64,000 nt of DNA from Rhodospirillales bacterium (GCA_021775095.1 JAJFII010000042.1:1-64000), one strand, 5' to 3'; numbered from the stretch's first letter, positions 44,801 through 54,604 are shown. Program-made: numbers and translations. Notes: generated from the sequence alone by a model not told the origin.

Positions 44801-44922
44801 CGTCGCTTCGCCTGAAGCCCGGTGGTATCCATTTCTCCGGTCCCGGAGACGCCTATAAAAGCCAGATCGGATCTGCACGTCGGGGCCTCAATTTGGGTGG
44901 GTTTGGTGCATTTTCGGGCTAG
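44797..44922 (+). CDS. Candidate 41-residue protein overlapping the MoaD-like stop
   Basis: An open frame from TTG 44797, overlapping the MoaD-like stop (TTGA). It encodes a Gly-rich basic peptide with LKPGGIHFSGPGDAYKSQ and RGLNLGGFGAFSG. The close coupling suggests it may be translated, and the peptide looks more protein-like than random sequence. There is no ATG and no family match, so I cannot exclude chance or a degraded gene end. Confidence 0.3.
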   Translation: MTSLRLKPGGIHFSGPGDAYKSQIGSARRGLNLGGFGAFSG

Positions 44923-44934
44923 TGCCTGTCGTCC

Positions 44935-46677
44935 CTAATTGATGTTGTGTGCCAATTTTCCCGGCGCGTATTCCAACAGCAATTCAAAAATATCGGTTAT
45001 TTCACTCAACAACCATCTTTCCATTTCACCAAATTGACCGCTTGGGTCGATCGCCATAACGAGTGCGGCGTTTGCCGCCCCGTCCGTTGAATTAAAGGCC
45101 GTGGCCCACCATTGTGTTTTCCCCTGGACGATCTCGGCCTCCGAATTTAGGCAAAATGGTGCGACCGGACTTTGCCTGCCGGGCTCGCTGCCGTCTGCTT
45201 GAGGACGAGAAGAAATCGAGAGCAAAAGCCGGTCTCCGATAGCAGTAAGTTCTCCTGATTTAGTGGCATCCTTATCCGGGTTGATGCCATCAAAGTACTG
45301 GAATATTTGGCTGGAACGGAGGAAAAGGTTAACCGGAGTTCCGGGCCGCAACCGTTCGATGACATCGAGCACCTGCGGAATAAGCTGGTGAACCGGTTGC
45401 CCACGGACGAGGCCTTCGAGGGCTTTGTTCCGTTTTGCCGAGAGTTTTTGGCGGCGATTTTGCTCCGTTACATCGCGGCAAATCCCCTGATACCCCTCAA
45501 AATGTCCGATAGGGTCAAAAAGCGGCACGCCGGTGATTGTACACCAGGAGACATTCCACGCCGGGCCATTAATGACGCGAAACAAAACGTCGCGAAAGGG
45601 TTTATGGGCTTCCAAATCTTTACGTAGGCTGTCAAACCGCGCCGTTGCACCTTTACAGTTTGGCGCAAATTTTTCCCACAAAAGGTGGCCCAGAATTTCT
45701 TTCTTAGGTCCTCGGCTTAACGTGCTGTAACCCTCGCTATACCATGTGTATCTGAACTCATGGTCGATGATCCAGTTGCAGTCCGCCGCCAGATTGACGA
45801 CACTTCTTAAGCGATCTTCGCTTCTCCGCAGAGATTCGACAATTTCCCGACGGTTTGATACGTCACGTCCGCTGCCGAAATACCCCTGAAACCTGTTCTG
45901 ATCATCAAAAACCGGGTTTCCATTGATCGCGCACCAGGCCTCGTTTCCGTTTTCCAGGGTGACTCTGTAAACAAAATCCCGAAACGGTCGGCGTGCAGCC
46001 AGGTCCTGGCGGTGATGCTCCATCTGCAAGCATTCGTGTACGGTCGTCGGTGCGTGAAAATCCCAGCGTCTTGCACCAAATTTTTTGTATTCATTCAGTT
46101 TCAAATACACCCAATGGCTTTCTGAAAACCAGGTAAACCGATGATTTTCATCGGTTTCCCAAAACCAATCCGATGAAATTTTTGCAAAATCTTTAAACCG
46201 CGCCAACCGATCACTTAAAATCTGATCATTTTCAATAAGTGTCCTCGATTCTTTGCGCTGGATCTGGTCACCATATCTGTCAAAACAATGATCTATTGCC
46301 GAAAGGATCCGTTTTTCAAAATCCCCGGTAAACGATACAAGATTACGCCTTTTATCTGTCGGGTCATTGACCTTGGCAATAACACTCCAGCTTTCCAGGC
46401 GGTTGAGATATCTGATAACGGCGGTTTTCGAGACATCGAGTGAAGAATAAATATCCGAGGCTGAAATATCCCTCTCGGTGAACATTTCGCTGCATAAAAA
46501 ATAAATAATTTCCCATGTTGTCTTGGACAAGGGCCTGGGGCAGTTGGTCTCAATAAAGCTGACGAATTGGATTTGGAAGGACGCGACAATCTCGCTGTCG
46601 CGAAACAGATAGTGTTCGATGATGTAATCTATGACCGCTTTTCTGTTCGCCAGGTTTTGATTTTTTTCATCAAACAC
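44935..46677 (-). CDS. MarR-type HTH and PAS-domain regulator
   Basis: A 580-residue cytosolic protein. Residues 30-120 carry a winged-helix segment of MarR type (SASDIYSSLDVSKTAVIRYL, then a basic wing KVNDPTDKRRNL). Two PAS domains follow (about 165-285 and 290-410), recognised by WFWETDENHRFTWFSES and, in the second, CNWIIDHEFRYTWYSEG, with PAC-like RDVSN and RDVTE endings. The last 170 residues may be a GAF-like domain. There are no membrane segments. The gene converges on the aldehyde oxidoreductase cluster and could regulate it, though that is only proximity. Confidence 0.85.
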   Translation of the reverse strand: MFDEKNQNLANRKAVIDYIIEHYLFRDSEIVASFQIQFVSFIETNCPRPLSKTTWEIIYFLCSEMFTERDISASDIYSSLDVSKTAVIRYLNRLESWSVIAKVNDPTDKRRNLVSFTGDFEKRILSAIDHCFDRYGDQIQRKESRTLIENDQILSDRLARFKDFAKISSDWFWETDENHRFTWFSESHWVYLKLNEYKKFGARRWDFHAPTTVHECLQMEHHRQDLAARRPFRDFVYRVTLENGNEAWCAINGNPVFDDQNRFQGYFGSGRDVSNRREIVESLRRSEDRLRSVVNLAADCNWIIDHEFRYTWYSEGYSTLSRGPKKEILGHLLWEKFAPNCKGATARFDSLRKDLEAHKPFRDVLFRVINGPAWNVSWCTITGVPLFDPIGHFEGYQGICRDVTEQNRRQKLSAKRNKALEGLVRGQPVHQLIPQVLDVIERLRPGTPVNLFLRSSQIFQYFDGINPDKDATKSGELTAIGDRLLLSISSRPQADGSEPGRQSPVAPFCLNSEAEIVQGKTQWWATAFNSTDGAANAALVMAIDPSGQFGEMERWLLSEITDIFELLLEYAPGKLAHNIN

Positions 46678-46760
46678 TTAAAGGGCCTCAGTATTTTGCT
46701 AGGTAGTTATTCCTTAACTTCACCATTTATGCATCTGTTTATCTCACATTTGGGCGTTAA

Positions 46761-47519
46761 TCAACTTGCAGTTATAAATTGTTTATATTTGTCTCCAATA
46801 CCGTCAACAGAAGCTTCAAACAATTGGGCACCAATTTCCGGCGTGGCCAAGGTCGGGTCGGAGCCAATTCGGCCATCCGGGAAGCGGCGTCGATAGTCGT
46901 CGGCGTCATAAATCGGACCGTCAGGGGCGATCTGCGGTGTGAGATGATCCTGACGAATACGCGCTGCATCGTCGGGAAATCCAAAATAGGTTAACGCCAC
47001 CTCGGAAGCAGTTGCGTGGCTGCCTTCCGCTTCCGCGAAATATTTCTGCGAGATGCCTTTGATCGCTTCGCCATTCCACCAGTTTTCGACGTGACAGCGA
47101 ACCGAAGGGCGATTTGCGCCCGCCGTGCCAAGGCTCGATTCCGCGTAAATTTCAGAAAAAGCGGCGTTCAGGGAAGCAATGTTTCCGCCGTGCCCGTTGA
47201 GAAAGAAAAACCGGTCGAAGCCGTGCCGCGTCAGGGAATTGATAATGTCACAGACCACGGCGATAAGTGTCGACGGACGCAGGGTGATGGAACCTGAAAA
47301 CCCCAGGTGATGCTGGGCCATGCCGATACTGATGGTCGGCGCGACCATGGCACCCAAACGATCGCCTATTTCAAAGGCCAAAATCTCCGGGCACAGGGCG
47401 TCAGTACCTATAAATCCTGTTGGGCCATGTTGTTCGGTCGATCCGACGGGAATTATGATACCCGTACTTTTGGTCAGATACGTGTCAACTTCCGGCCACG
47501 AACACATCTGCAATTTCAT
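46761..47519 (-). CDS. Creatininase family amidohydrolase
   Basis: A 252-residue enzyme. Metal ligands are seen in GSTEQHGP (Glu, His), GTDA (Asp), NGHGGN (His) and EGSHATASE (Glu, His), the signature of the creatininase/mycofactocin MftE-like/FAPy deformylase superfamily. The reaction cannot be chosen from sequence; members hydrolyse cyclic amides or formamides. It lies between the PAS regulator and mnmC on the same strand, with 83-bp and 49-bp gaps. Confidence 0.9.
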   Translation of the reverse strand: MKLQMCSWPEVDTYLTKSTGIIIPVGSTEQHGPTGFIGTDALCPEILAFEIGDRLGAMVAPTISIGMAQHHLGFSGSITLRPSTLIAVVCDIINSLTRHGFDRFFFLNGHGGNIASLNAAFSEIYAESSLGTAGANRPSVRCHVENWWNGEAIKGISQKYFAEAEGSHATASEVALTYFGFPDDAARIRQDHLTPQIAPDGPIYDADDYRRRFPDGRIGSDPTLATPEIGAQLFEASVDGIGDKYKQFITAS

Positions 47520-47568
47520 AAATTATCCTATCGCAATAATCGGTTTTAATTCGAATTTGAAACGAAGT

Positions 47569-49533
47569 TTACCCGCGTTTGAGCTCGCGCACCAGAAATC
47601 GCGCCGGATGCAGTAAATTGTGGACATCTTCATCGACTGGAAGCGGGGTTCCCATCATCTCGGCGGTCAACAGTTGGGCCAACAGAGGGGCCAGCGCAAA
47701 CCCCCGGGAGCCCAGGGCAGAAATCATAAACAGGCCTGGTGTATAGACCGCCGGCGCATACCCCCGGGGTGGTTTCCCATGACGCAAATCTGCGTAGTCG
47801 CGGCCATATGCGGCCCCATCAAAGGCCGGGCCAACCACCGGCAAATGGTCGGTTGTCGTCGTCCGCAGGCTTGCTCTGCCACCTCGAATCGTCCCGGACG
47901 ACATCTGCTCCAGCTGTTGCAAACGATTTCGAATGTGGTTTTGGTTGACCTGATCATCCGCCGCCGACAGGTTTTGCCATTCGTTCGAAGCAAAATCGCG
48001 CCATTGCTGATAGGTGGCACCCAGGACGTGGTAGGCATTGTCGATGTGTTTTAGGGCCGGTGTCATATAACCGCCATAGGAGAGGCCCACATTGAGGTTT
48101 TTTGACGCTTCTGAAGCCGTTAGATAACTGATTTGCCCACGTTTACCATAGAGCGGAAGCCGACAATCCGGACACAGGAATGACGCCGCAAACCCGTTGG
48201 CCAGCACAACCGCATCCGCCTCCATGATATCCCGATTTTTGTCATCCGTTAATCGCCAGCAGTTGCCCGATCGCTGCAAATGTGCCACAGACCGATGATA
48301 GATCGCTGTCATCCCGTCCAACAGGGCCCAACAGACGGCCGTCGGGTCGATCGTGCCGGCCTGTGGGAACCAGGTTGCCGGTTCACCAAGGGTTATGCCG
48401 GCAATGTCTGAAACAACATCTTGCGTCACCGCAGTGCCATACCCTTTCGGCAATCCGCCCTCGTCCAACCAAGCGCAATGACGGGCGAGAAAATCACGAT
48501 CACGACCAAAGGACAGGACGCCCCGTTGGCCAATCCACGGTTGGCCCGTACCCGCAATTGCGTCATAGGTTCGCAGCGCGTACAAATAGGCCGATGTTTG
48601 TAACCTTTCATATGCCGGATTACCGCCCCCAGGCCGCGGTTGGATCAATCCTGCAGGATTACCCGACGCCTCGCCGGCAGGACCGGCATGCCGGTCGACG
48701 ATGGTCACATCGGCACCGGCCGCACTCAGGGCAGCGGCCATGCAAGCGCCGGAAATGCCCGCCCCAATGATCGCAACGCGGGCGCCTGATGGTAGTGCCG
48801 ATGATCTTCGAAACCAGGGATATGTAGGGTCCGACGAGGCCCGCCGCCCGAGTCGGCCTTTCAGGGCCTCCCTTTTGCCGGCGTAACCCAATACTTTTTC
48901 GCATTCGAATCCGGCTGACTTTAACCCGTCGCGGGTTTGACGGGCTGTGGAATAGGTTGCAACCCGGGCAGTTGGGGTTGATCGGTCGGCGACCAGGGAA
49001 AATACCCGATCCGTCCACATATCGGGATTGCGGCTGGGCGAGAATCCATCCAAATACCAGGCGTCGACTTCAGCCATCAGTCCTTGCAGCATCTCCGCAA
49101 CCGGGCCGAACAAAAGCAGGAGTTCAAGTTTTCCCTGTTCCAATGTCATTTGATGGTATCCCGGATGACGCACCGGATAGGCATTGCACAGCTGATCGCT
49201 TAACCGACAAAACTCCGGAAAGGACCTATGGGCCTTTCTCAGTTCGGTTACGCAAAGCGGTGCATGATCAACGGATATATAATATAGCCTGTCCGACGGG
49301 GCGCGGGTTTGCCGCCATAGATCCCAGGTCGCCAAGAAATTTAATCCGGTGCCGAAACCGGTTTCACCGATGACAAAACGCGATTTTTTAAGCCAGCAAT
49401 CGGGAGCTTCGATACCAGACAAAAAGACATGGCGGGTTTCCGCAACGGCATCCACCGTCGAATAATAGATGTCGCCAAACTTTTGTGAGTAGGGAACCTG
49501 ATCGTCGCGCCAGATAATATCCGGAGACTGAAT
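47569..49533 (-). CDS. mnmC: tRNA 5-methylaminomethyl-2-thiouridine biosynthesis bifunctional protein
   Basis: About 654 residues. An N-terminal methyltransferase (VIGETGFGTGLNFLATWDL, DAWYLDGFSPSRNPDMW) is fused to a C-terminal FAD-dependent oxidoreductase (IIGAGISGACMAAALSAAGA, GNPAGLIQPRPGGGNPAYER). It performs the last two steps of mnm5s2U34 modification in tRNA. The conserved N-terminal segment (WRDDQVPYSQKFGDIYYST) is encoded upstream of GTG 49455, yet no ATG, GTG or TTG occurs in frame before it. By alignment from memory with related proteins, translation should begin near 49533, an ATT codon 7 nt after the upstream stop; CTG 49548 is the other option. Domains are complete. Confidence 0.92.
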   Translation of the reverse strand: MQSPDIIWRDDQVPYSQKFGDIYYSTVDAVAETRHVFLSGIEAPDCWLKKSRFVIGETGFGTGLNFLATWDLWRQTRAPSDRLYYISVDHAPLCVTELRKAHRSFPEFCRLSDQLCNAYPVRHPGYHQMTLEQGKLELLLLFGPVAEMLQGLMAEVDAWYLDGFSPSRNPDMWTDRVFSLVADRSTPTARVATYSTARQTRDGLKSAGFECEKVLGYAGKREALKGRLGRRASSDPTYPWFRRSSALPSGARVAIIGAGISGACMAAALSAAGADVTIVDRHAGPAGEASGNPAGLIQPRPGGGNPAYERLQTSAYLYALRTYDAIAGTGQPWIGQRGVLSFGRDRDFLARHCAWLDEGGLPKGYGTAVTQDVVSDIAGITLGEPATWFPQAGTIDPTAVCWALLDGMTAIYHRSVAHLQRSGNCWRLTDDKNRDIMEADAVVLANGFAASFLCPDCRLPLYGKRGQISYLTASEASKNLNVGLSYGGYMTPALKHIDNAYHVLGATYQQWRDFASNEWQNLSAADDQVNQNHIRNRLQQLEQMSSGTIRGGRASLRTTTTDHLPVVGPAFDGAAYGRDYADLRHGKPPRGYAPAVYTPGLFMISALGSRGFALAPLLAQLLTAEMMGTPLPVDEDVHNLLHPARFLVRELKRG

Positions 49534-49540
49534 GCTCCCG

Positions 49541-50617
49541 TTATCCAGCGGACCTATCCCCCAACTGTTCCTGACGGATAATCTGGATAAGAGTTTTGAT
49601 CAGTTCCCGCCCCACTTCGTCACCGTCGCCACTGATTTTATCCCGAAAAACCACGCGCATTGTATCGATATGGGCTTTGACAATACGTATCGCCCGATCA
49701 TCAACCGAGCAGGCGAAACCGGTTATTTCATATAGCATTTTTCCGACAGACGTGATGATCGGATAACCAAAGGTTCCGCCCTGCCCCCTCAATTCATGGG
49801 CGATTTCATTAATTTTTTCGAAGGGTTTTCGCCGCTGACTGTCGTCTAACTCATGCGCTTTGTCGCAAATTCGGGACATCACGGACAGGTAACCCAAGGC
49901 CCAGTCGTGAAATTCAAAGGCATTACGCTGCAAGGAACCATCGGCTTCGTCCAAGGCGCCAACCGGCAGTACGCCCCTGCCTTTTACGCCAGCACCACCG
50001 ACTTTTTCGCGCAACCGATTTGGAAGCCTGAAATAATAGACCTGTTTCGGATCTTTCGGCCGGACCACGCGGTCCGTCGAATAGACGATGGTCGCATCGT
50101 CTTCAGAAAGTTCGCGGCGTTCCCCCCGGCCCGTTCCGTCATGGCGGCGATGGCGATCCGGGCCAAAATAATTGCTGGTTGCGACAAATTGCCGCGGTTG
50201 ATCAATGAGTTGCAGGAGACGTTCGCAGACGGACCCGGCGGAAAAGGGTTTTGCCAAAAATTCGTTGATTCCCTGATCCCGGGATTTTTGCACATTTACA
50301 TCATCGGCTGCACCGGACATCATTATAAAAGGCATAAACCGATTCGGTGATTCCTTACTCTCACGCACCCATTTGAGAAACAACAATCCATCAATGGGGG
50401 CCATCACCAGATCGGAGATAATCAGATCAAATCGTGACCCACCGGCAATTCCGGAACCGCTGGTTGTCAAGAGCTCTATGGCATCGACACCATTTTTAGC
50501 GACCGATACAGCGCCTACGGTCAGTTGTACAAGCAGATTTTTCATCATCCGCCTGACATATACATTGTCTTCGACAAGTAGTATATTTATGTGCTGAAAA
50601 TTATACTCTAACGACAT
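49541..50617 (-). CDS. Response regulator with C-terminal HPt-like domain
   Basis: A 358-residue protein. The receiver domain covers residues 1-135 with acidic residues 16-17 (LLVEDN), phosphoacceptor Asp69 (LIISDLVM), and Lys123 (FLAKPF). The second half includes HELRGQGGTFGYPIITSVGK, which resembles the HxLKGxxxxxG motif of histidine phosphotransfer helices; the His is present. No DNA-binding domain is visible. It may relay phosphate or regulate by protein contact. It ends just before mnmC. Confidence 0.88.
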   Translation of the reverse strand: MSLEYNFQHINILLVEDNVYVRRMMKNLLVQLTVGAVSVAKNGVDAIELLTTSGSGIAGGSRFDLIISDLVMAPIDGLLFLKWVRESKESPNRFMPFIMMSGAADDVNVQKSRDQGINEFLAKPFSAGSVCERLLQLIDQPRQFVATSNYFGPDRHRRHDGTGRGERRELSEDDATIVYSTDRVVRPKDPKQVYYFRLPNRLREKVGGAGVKGRGVLPVGALDEADGSLQRNAFEFHDWALGYLSVMSRICDKAHELDDSQRRKPFEKINEIAHELRGQGGTFGYPIITSVGKMLYEITGFACSVDDRAIRIVKAHIDTMRVVFRDKISGDGDEVGRELIKTLIQIIRQEQLGDRSAG

Positions 50618-50640
50618 AAATCATTTTTAAGCGACATTGA

Positions 50641-52341
50641 TTATTTCTTGACGCTTTTTTCCTTCGCCTGAATTTTCGCCCACCCGTCACGTAATGCCAT
50701 TGTTTGATTATATACGATATGTCCGGGCTGCGAAACCCGGTCCATGGTAAAATACCCGTGGCGTTCCAGTTGCAATGTCTCACCAACCTGACTTTCAGCC
50801 AGGGATGGCTCGAGTTTACAACCGCTGAGAATAGTCTTCGACGCCATATCGATATCGTCCCGGAAATCGCCCTCGGCACCTGGATCCGGTCTGGTAAATA
50901 AATGGCTGTACATATGAATTTCGGCGTCAATAGCGTGTTCCGCCGAGACCCAATGAATGGTTCCTTTCACCTTACGTCCCTCGGCTGAATTGCCGCCCCG
51001 GGTTGCCGGGTCGTAGGTACAGCGTAACTCAATTACATTGCCTGCCGAATCCTTTATCGCTTCGCGGCAGGTGATAAAATAGGCGTAACGGAACCTAACT
51101 TCACGGCCGGGTGCCAAACGAAAAAACTTTTTAGGCGGGTCTTCCATGAAGTCATCCCGCTCAATATATAATTCCCGTGAAAAGGGAACTTTGCGTTTTC
51201 CTGCCGTTTCGTCTTCCGGATTATTTATCGCGTCGATCTCTTCTGTTAGGGTTTCAGGATAATTTTCAATCACTACCTTAAGGGGTTTAAGAACGCCAAG
51301 CCGGCGTGGCGCTACTTTGTTCAGATGATCTCGGACACAATGGTCAAAGAGCTCGACCTCGACCGTACTATCGCTTTTTGTGACACCAATTCGTTGGGCG
51401 AAGTCACGGATCGCCGCCGCCGGGATACCCCGCCGCCGGTATCCGGAAATGGTCGGCATTCTGGGATCATCCCATCCGTCCACATGGCCGTCGGTTACAA
51501 GTTGCATAAGCAACCGTTTCGACAGGACAGAATAGGTCAGGTTAAGGCGTGCGAACTCATACTGATGCGGCGTTGATGGCACCGGCAGGTTTTCAATGAG
51601 CCAGTCATAAAGCGGGCGGTGGTCTTCAAATTCCAGAGTACAGATCGAATGGCTAATGCCTTCGATTGCATCCGATTGGCCGTGGGCAAAATCATAGGTT
51701 GGATAAATCGACCAGGTGTCTCCCGTTCTCGGATGGCTGGCATTCAGAATTCGATATAAAACGGGGTCTCGCATATTTATATTGCCGGATGCCATATCGA
51801 TTTTGGCCCGCAACACATGGCTTCCATCGGCAAATTCTCCAGCTTTCATGCGACCAAACAAATCCATGTTTTCCGTTACCGGGCGATTGCGATTTGGGCT
51901 GTTGGTACCCGGTTTGGTCAACGTCCCCCTATATTCACGTATTTCGTCAGCGCTCAAATCGTCAACGTAGGCCTTGTTGTTTTCGATCAGGTGTACCGCA
52001 TATTGATAAAGCGTATCGAAATTATCGGAGGTGAAATGAAGGTGTTCGCGCCAGTCATAGCCAAGCCAACGCACATCTTCCTGAATGGCTTCAATATACT
52101 CAATCTTTTCCTTTGTTGGGTTGGTGTCATCAAAGCGCAAATGGCAACGACCGCCAAACTCGGCGGCGACGCCAAAATTTAGACAAATGGATTTTGCGTG
52201 TCCGATATGCAGATAACCATTGGGTTCCGGCGGGAACCGCGTCACGACTTCCGTGGTGCGGCCGGCGGCTAAATCGTCACGAATGACGTCGCGAACAAAA
52301 TCTTTGACGCCTTCGCTCTGGGACGAATCGGAATCGGTCAT
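50641..52341 (-). CDS. glnS: Glutaminyl-tRNA synthetase
   Basis: A 566-residue class I synthetase. The HIGH motif is HIGHAKS in [20 protein letters not shown], and the KMSKS equivalent is VLSKRLL (as in E. coli MSKR). It attaches glutamine to tRNA-Gln, so this organism need not rely only on the GatCAB amidation route. I use ATG 52341 because GGAG lies 9 nt upstream; ATG 52356 is in frame without a ribosome site. Full length and intact. Confidence 0.96.
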   Translation of the reverse strand: MTDSDSSQSEGVKDFVRDVIRDDLAAGRTTEVVTRFPPEPNGYLHIGHAKSICLNFGVAAEFGGRCHLRFDDTNPTKEKIEYIEAIQEDVRWLGYDWREHLHFTSDNFDTLYQYAVHLIENNKAYVDDLSADEIREYRGTLTKPGTNSPNRNRPVTENMDLFGRMKAGEFADGSHVLRAKIDMASGNINMRDPVLYRILNASHPRTGDTWSIYPTYDFAHGQSDAIEGISHSICTLEFEDHRPLYDWLIENLPVPSTPHQYEFARLNLTYSVLSKRLLMQLVTDGHVDGWDDPRMPTISGYRRRGIPAAAIRDFAQRIGVTKSDSTVEVELFDHCVRDHLNKVAPRRLGVLKPLKVVIENYPETLTEEIDAINNPEDETAGKRKVPFSRELYIERDDFMEDPPKKFFRLAPGREVRFRYAYFITCREAIKDSAGNVIELRCTYDPATRGGNSAEGRKVKGTIHWVSAEHAIDAEIHMYSHLFTRPDPGAEGDFRDDIDMASKTILSGCKLEPSLAESQVGETLQLERHGYFTMDRVSQPGHIVYNQTMALRDGWAKIQAKEKSVKK

Positions 52342-52553
52342 TATTTCGGTCTCCATTGGGCTTTACGGGCTCGAACGCCCATTGCAGTGCTGTTCTTAGC
52401 ATGGAATTTCCAACTATAAAGGCCGTTTCGTCGATCTTTAGGGGATGGACCTGACTTTTTACGCCCGGCCAAAGAATTCAATTGCGCGGGCGGCTCAAGT
52501 CATAAACAATTTCGTAAATTCAGATCAGGCCGTTTACAAGGTGGAGAGCCCAA

Positions 52554-53567
52554 ATGGTGACAACAGACTTTATGCGACGCCTTCCAAAAGCAGAATTGCA
52601 TCTTCATTTGGAGGGTTCCCTTGAACCCGAAATGCTCATGGCGTTAGCAAAAAAGAACAAGGTCGATATCCCCTTCCAGACCATCGATGAAGTTCGCCAA
52701 GCTTATCAATTCACCCAACTGCAGGATTTTTTGGACATTTATTATGCAGGTATGAATGTTTTGCGAACGGAAAGTGATTTTTACGAACTGACAACCGCCT
52801 ACTTGCAACAAAGTCATAAAGACGGCGTTGTTCATGTCGAAGTGTTTTTTGATCCGCAAGGCCATACGGAACGGGGCTTGCCGTTTCAAGTCGCCGCCGA
52901 CGGGATTGTCCGGGCCCTGCGCGATGGAAAATCGAAGTTTGGCATAACGGCGCAATTGATAATGTGTTTTTTGCGACACCTGCCGGAAGCTGACGCGCTG
53001 CAAACCTTTGCACAGGCAGAGCCCTACTTTGCCGATGGGCGAATTGTCGGGGTCGGATTGGATTCGTCCGAATTGGGAAATCCGCCGGAAAAATTCGAGC
53101 GGGTTTTTAAAAGGGCCCGCCTGGCCGGGCTAAAAACCGTTGCCCATGCCGGTGAAGAAGGACCGGCGGCCTACGTACGAAACGCCATTGAACTTTTGAA
53201 AATTGACCGTATTGACCACGGAAACCGGGCCCTTGATGACCCGTCACTGATTGCCGACATCAACCGCCGTGGCCTCGCCTTAACAGTTTGTCCCTTGTCG
53301 AACCTGCGTCTGCGTGTGGTTGATGACCTGCAACAACATCCCCTGAAACGTATGCTGGAGGCCGACCTGTGTGCCACCGTCAATTCCGATGACCCGGCCT
53401 ATTTCGGCGGTTACCTGCTCGACAATTTTGTTGCCGTTACTGAGGCCCTGCAACTGACAAAAATCCATGTCATCCAACTCGCCAAAAACTCGATCACCGG
53501 CAGCTTTTTGGACGACAGCCAAAAACAACGCCACCTGAACGAGATTGACCGCATATCTGTGCTCTAA
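52554..53567 (+). CDS. Adenine deaminase (adenosine deaminase superfamily)
   Basis: A 337-residue metal-dependent deaminase. HLHLEGS provides metal His, VAHAGEEGP and IDHGNRAL the further His, and NSDDPAYFGG the catalytic Asp pair. The FFDPQGHTERG segment near residue 95 is typical of the adenine deaminase (Ade) subgroup rather than adenosine deaminases, so adenine to hypoxanthine is the likely reaction. It could consume adenine released by MtnP (23628-24512). The start is behind GGAGAG. Confidence 0.9.
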   Translation: MVTTDFMRRLPKAELHLHLEGSLEPEMLMALAKKNKVDIPFQTIDEVRQAYQFTQLQDFLDIYYAGMNVLRTESDFYELTTAYLQQSHKDGVVHVEVFFDPQGHTERGLPFQVAADGIVRALRDGKSKFGITAQLIMCFLRHLPEADALQTFAQAEPYFADGRIVGVGLDSSELGNPPEKFERVFKRARLAGLKTVAHAGEEGPAAYVRNAIELLKIDRIDHGNRALDDPSLIADINRRGLALTVCPLSNLRLRVVDDLQQHPLKRMLEADLCATVNSDDPAYFGGYLLDNFVAVTEALQLTKIHVIQLAKNSITGSFLDDSQKQRHLNEIDRISVL

Positions 53568-53705
53568 TAGAACCGGTGACCAAGCGCTCTGGACAGATTT
53601 AAGGTTCTGAAATCATTTGATAAATTCCTGGGGATCTCGTAAGACGGGTGGCAAATCCCTTAACCTCCGGCGGTGATGATTATACGAACCACCGATAATA
53701 CCGCC

Positions 53706-54113
53706 TCAATCCCCCTGCCCGGGTCGCGTTGGCCGATTTCCGTGCCCTTCGGGTGCGGCGGGCAATTCCAGGATACAGGGTACATTATCCGTTTTGGTTT
53801 CTGCGTGGACCATCAATGTCGACATAAAAGACATACAGGTATCAATCACCCATCTCACTTGGCGCTCGGCCAAGGGGTCGCCGACCGCTACCACCTCCGG
53901 CAAAATATGTTGCTGCAAAAATCCGGCAACACCGGCTAGTCCGCGGCCCGTTAACCGGAGTTCCCCATAGGCGACGGAAATGTGCCGTTGGGATTCGACA
54001 TCATCGGCAACCGCCAACAGCCCCGTCATCATCGACGAAACATCACCGCTGGTGCGGTCCGTCCGATTGGCGATAAACCTCAGGTGGGACACAAAAAACC
54101 GATAGTCGCCCAT
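53706..54113 (-). CDS. Hypothetical protein next to a MITE-like element
   Basis: A 135-residue protein with no recognised family, predicted to be largely helical (GDYRFFVSHLRFIANRTDRT). No signal or membrane segment. ATG 54113 has AGGAAAGG upstream; the frame is open 7 codons further. A 265-bp inverted-repeat element begins only 33 bp upstream of the start and must replace or interrupt its former promoter. Possibly still expressed from the element. Confidence 0.6.
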   Translation of the reverse strand: MGDYRFFVSHLRFIANRTDRTSGDVSSMMTGLLAVADDVESQRHISVAYGELRLTGRGLAGVAGFLQQHILPEVVAVGDPLAERQVRWVIDTCMSFMSTLMVHAETKTDNVPCILELPAAPEGHGNRPTRPGQGD

Positions 54114-54145
54114 GAATTTAACCTTTCCTTTCAAACCGACACCTA

Positions 54146-54410
54146 GGGTCAGGACCTATTAATTTCATCCATTCTGCGGAGGCGATTTATCTTATCGGTT
54201 AGGCGGAAAGACGCAGGAAACCCTACGGTTTTCAAGTTTTTTCAACGAAGCCAGAGAGATAAAGCGCCCCGCCCCAAGGGGGTTGTCCGTAAGCTCACGC
54301 CTTGTGCGAAAACAAGGCTCGAATAGGTCCGGCATGTCCTTGCGCTTGTTTTCTTGTATTCGTAAGCTTACGGACAAACAGAATTGCATGAAATTAATGG
54401 GTCGTGACCC
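54146..54410. mobile_element. 265-bp MITE-like element with TA target duplication
   Basis: The outer ends are inverted repeats of about 32 bp: GGGTCAGGACCTATTAATTT reading in from the left, and GGGTCACGACCCATTAATTT from the right on the other strand, with continued similarity (CAT.CA.TTCTG). TA dinucleotides flank both ends (54144-54145 and 54411-54412), as produced by IS630/Tc1-mariner-type transposases. There is no transposase gene inside. An inner inverted repeat (54283-54377, arms TTGTCCGTAAGCT) can fold into a large hairpin. This fits a non-autonomous element mobilised in trans. Confidence 0.75.
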
Positions 54411-54604
54411 TAATACCAGGCATCATTAATAACAACCCATAGAGGTCGCAGTATTGGACCGATGGGCAGGTCGGAAGGCGCAGGCGATGCCCCTTTCCCT
54501 ATTGCCAGGGCCGATGATTGCAACTTACGATTTTTTCATGGTAACTCCTTACGGTTCAGCCTGTTGTTTGTTATTCTATTAATAATCTGGCAATAGGAAA
54601 CCGC

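Noticed and set aside
54192-54389. A 65-codon frame inside the MITE-like element
   Set aside because: Lies within inverted repeat sequence and has no transposase similarity.
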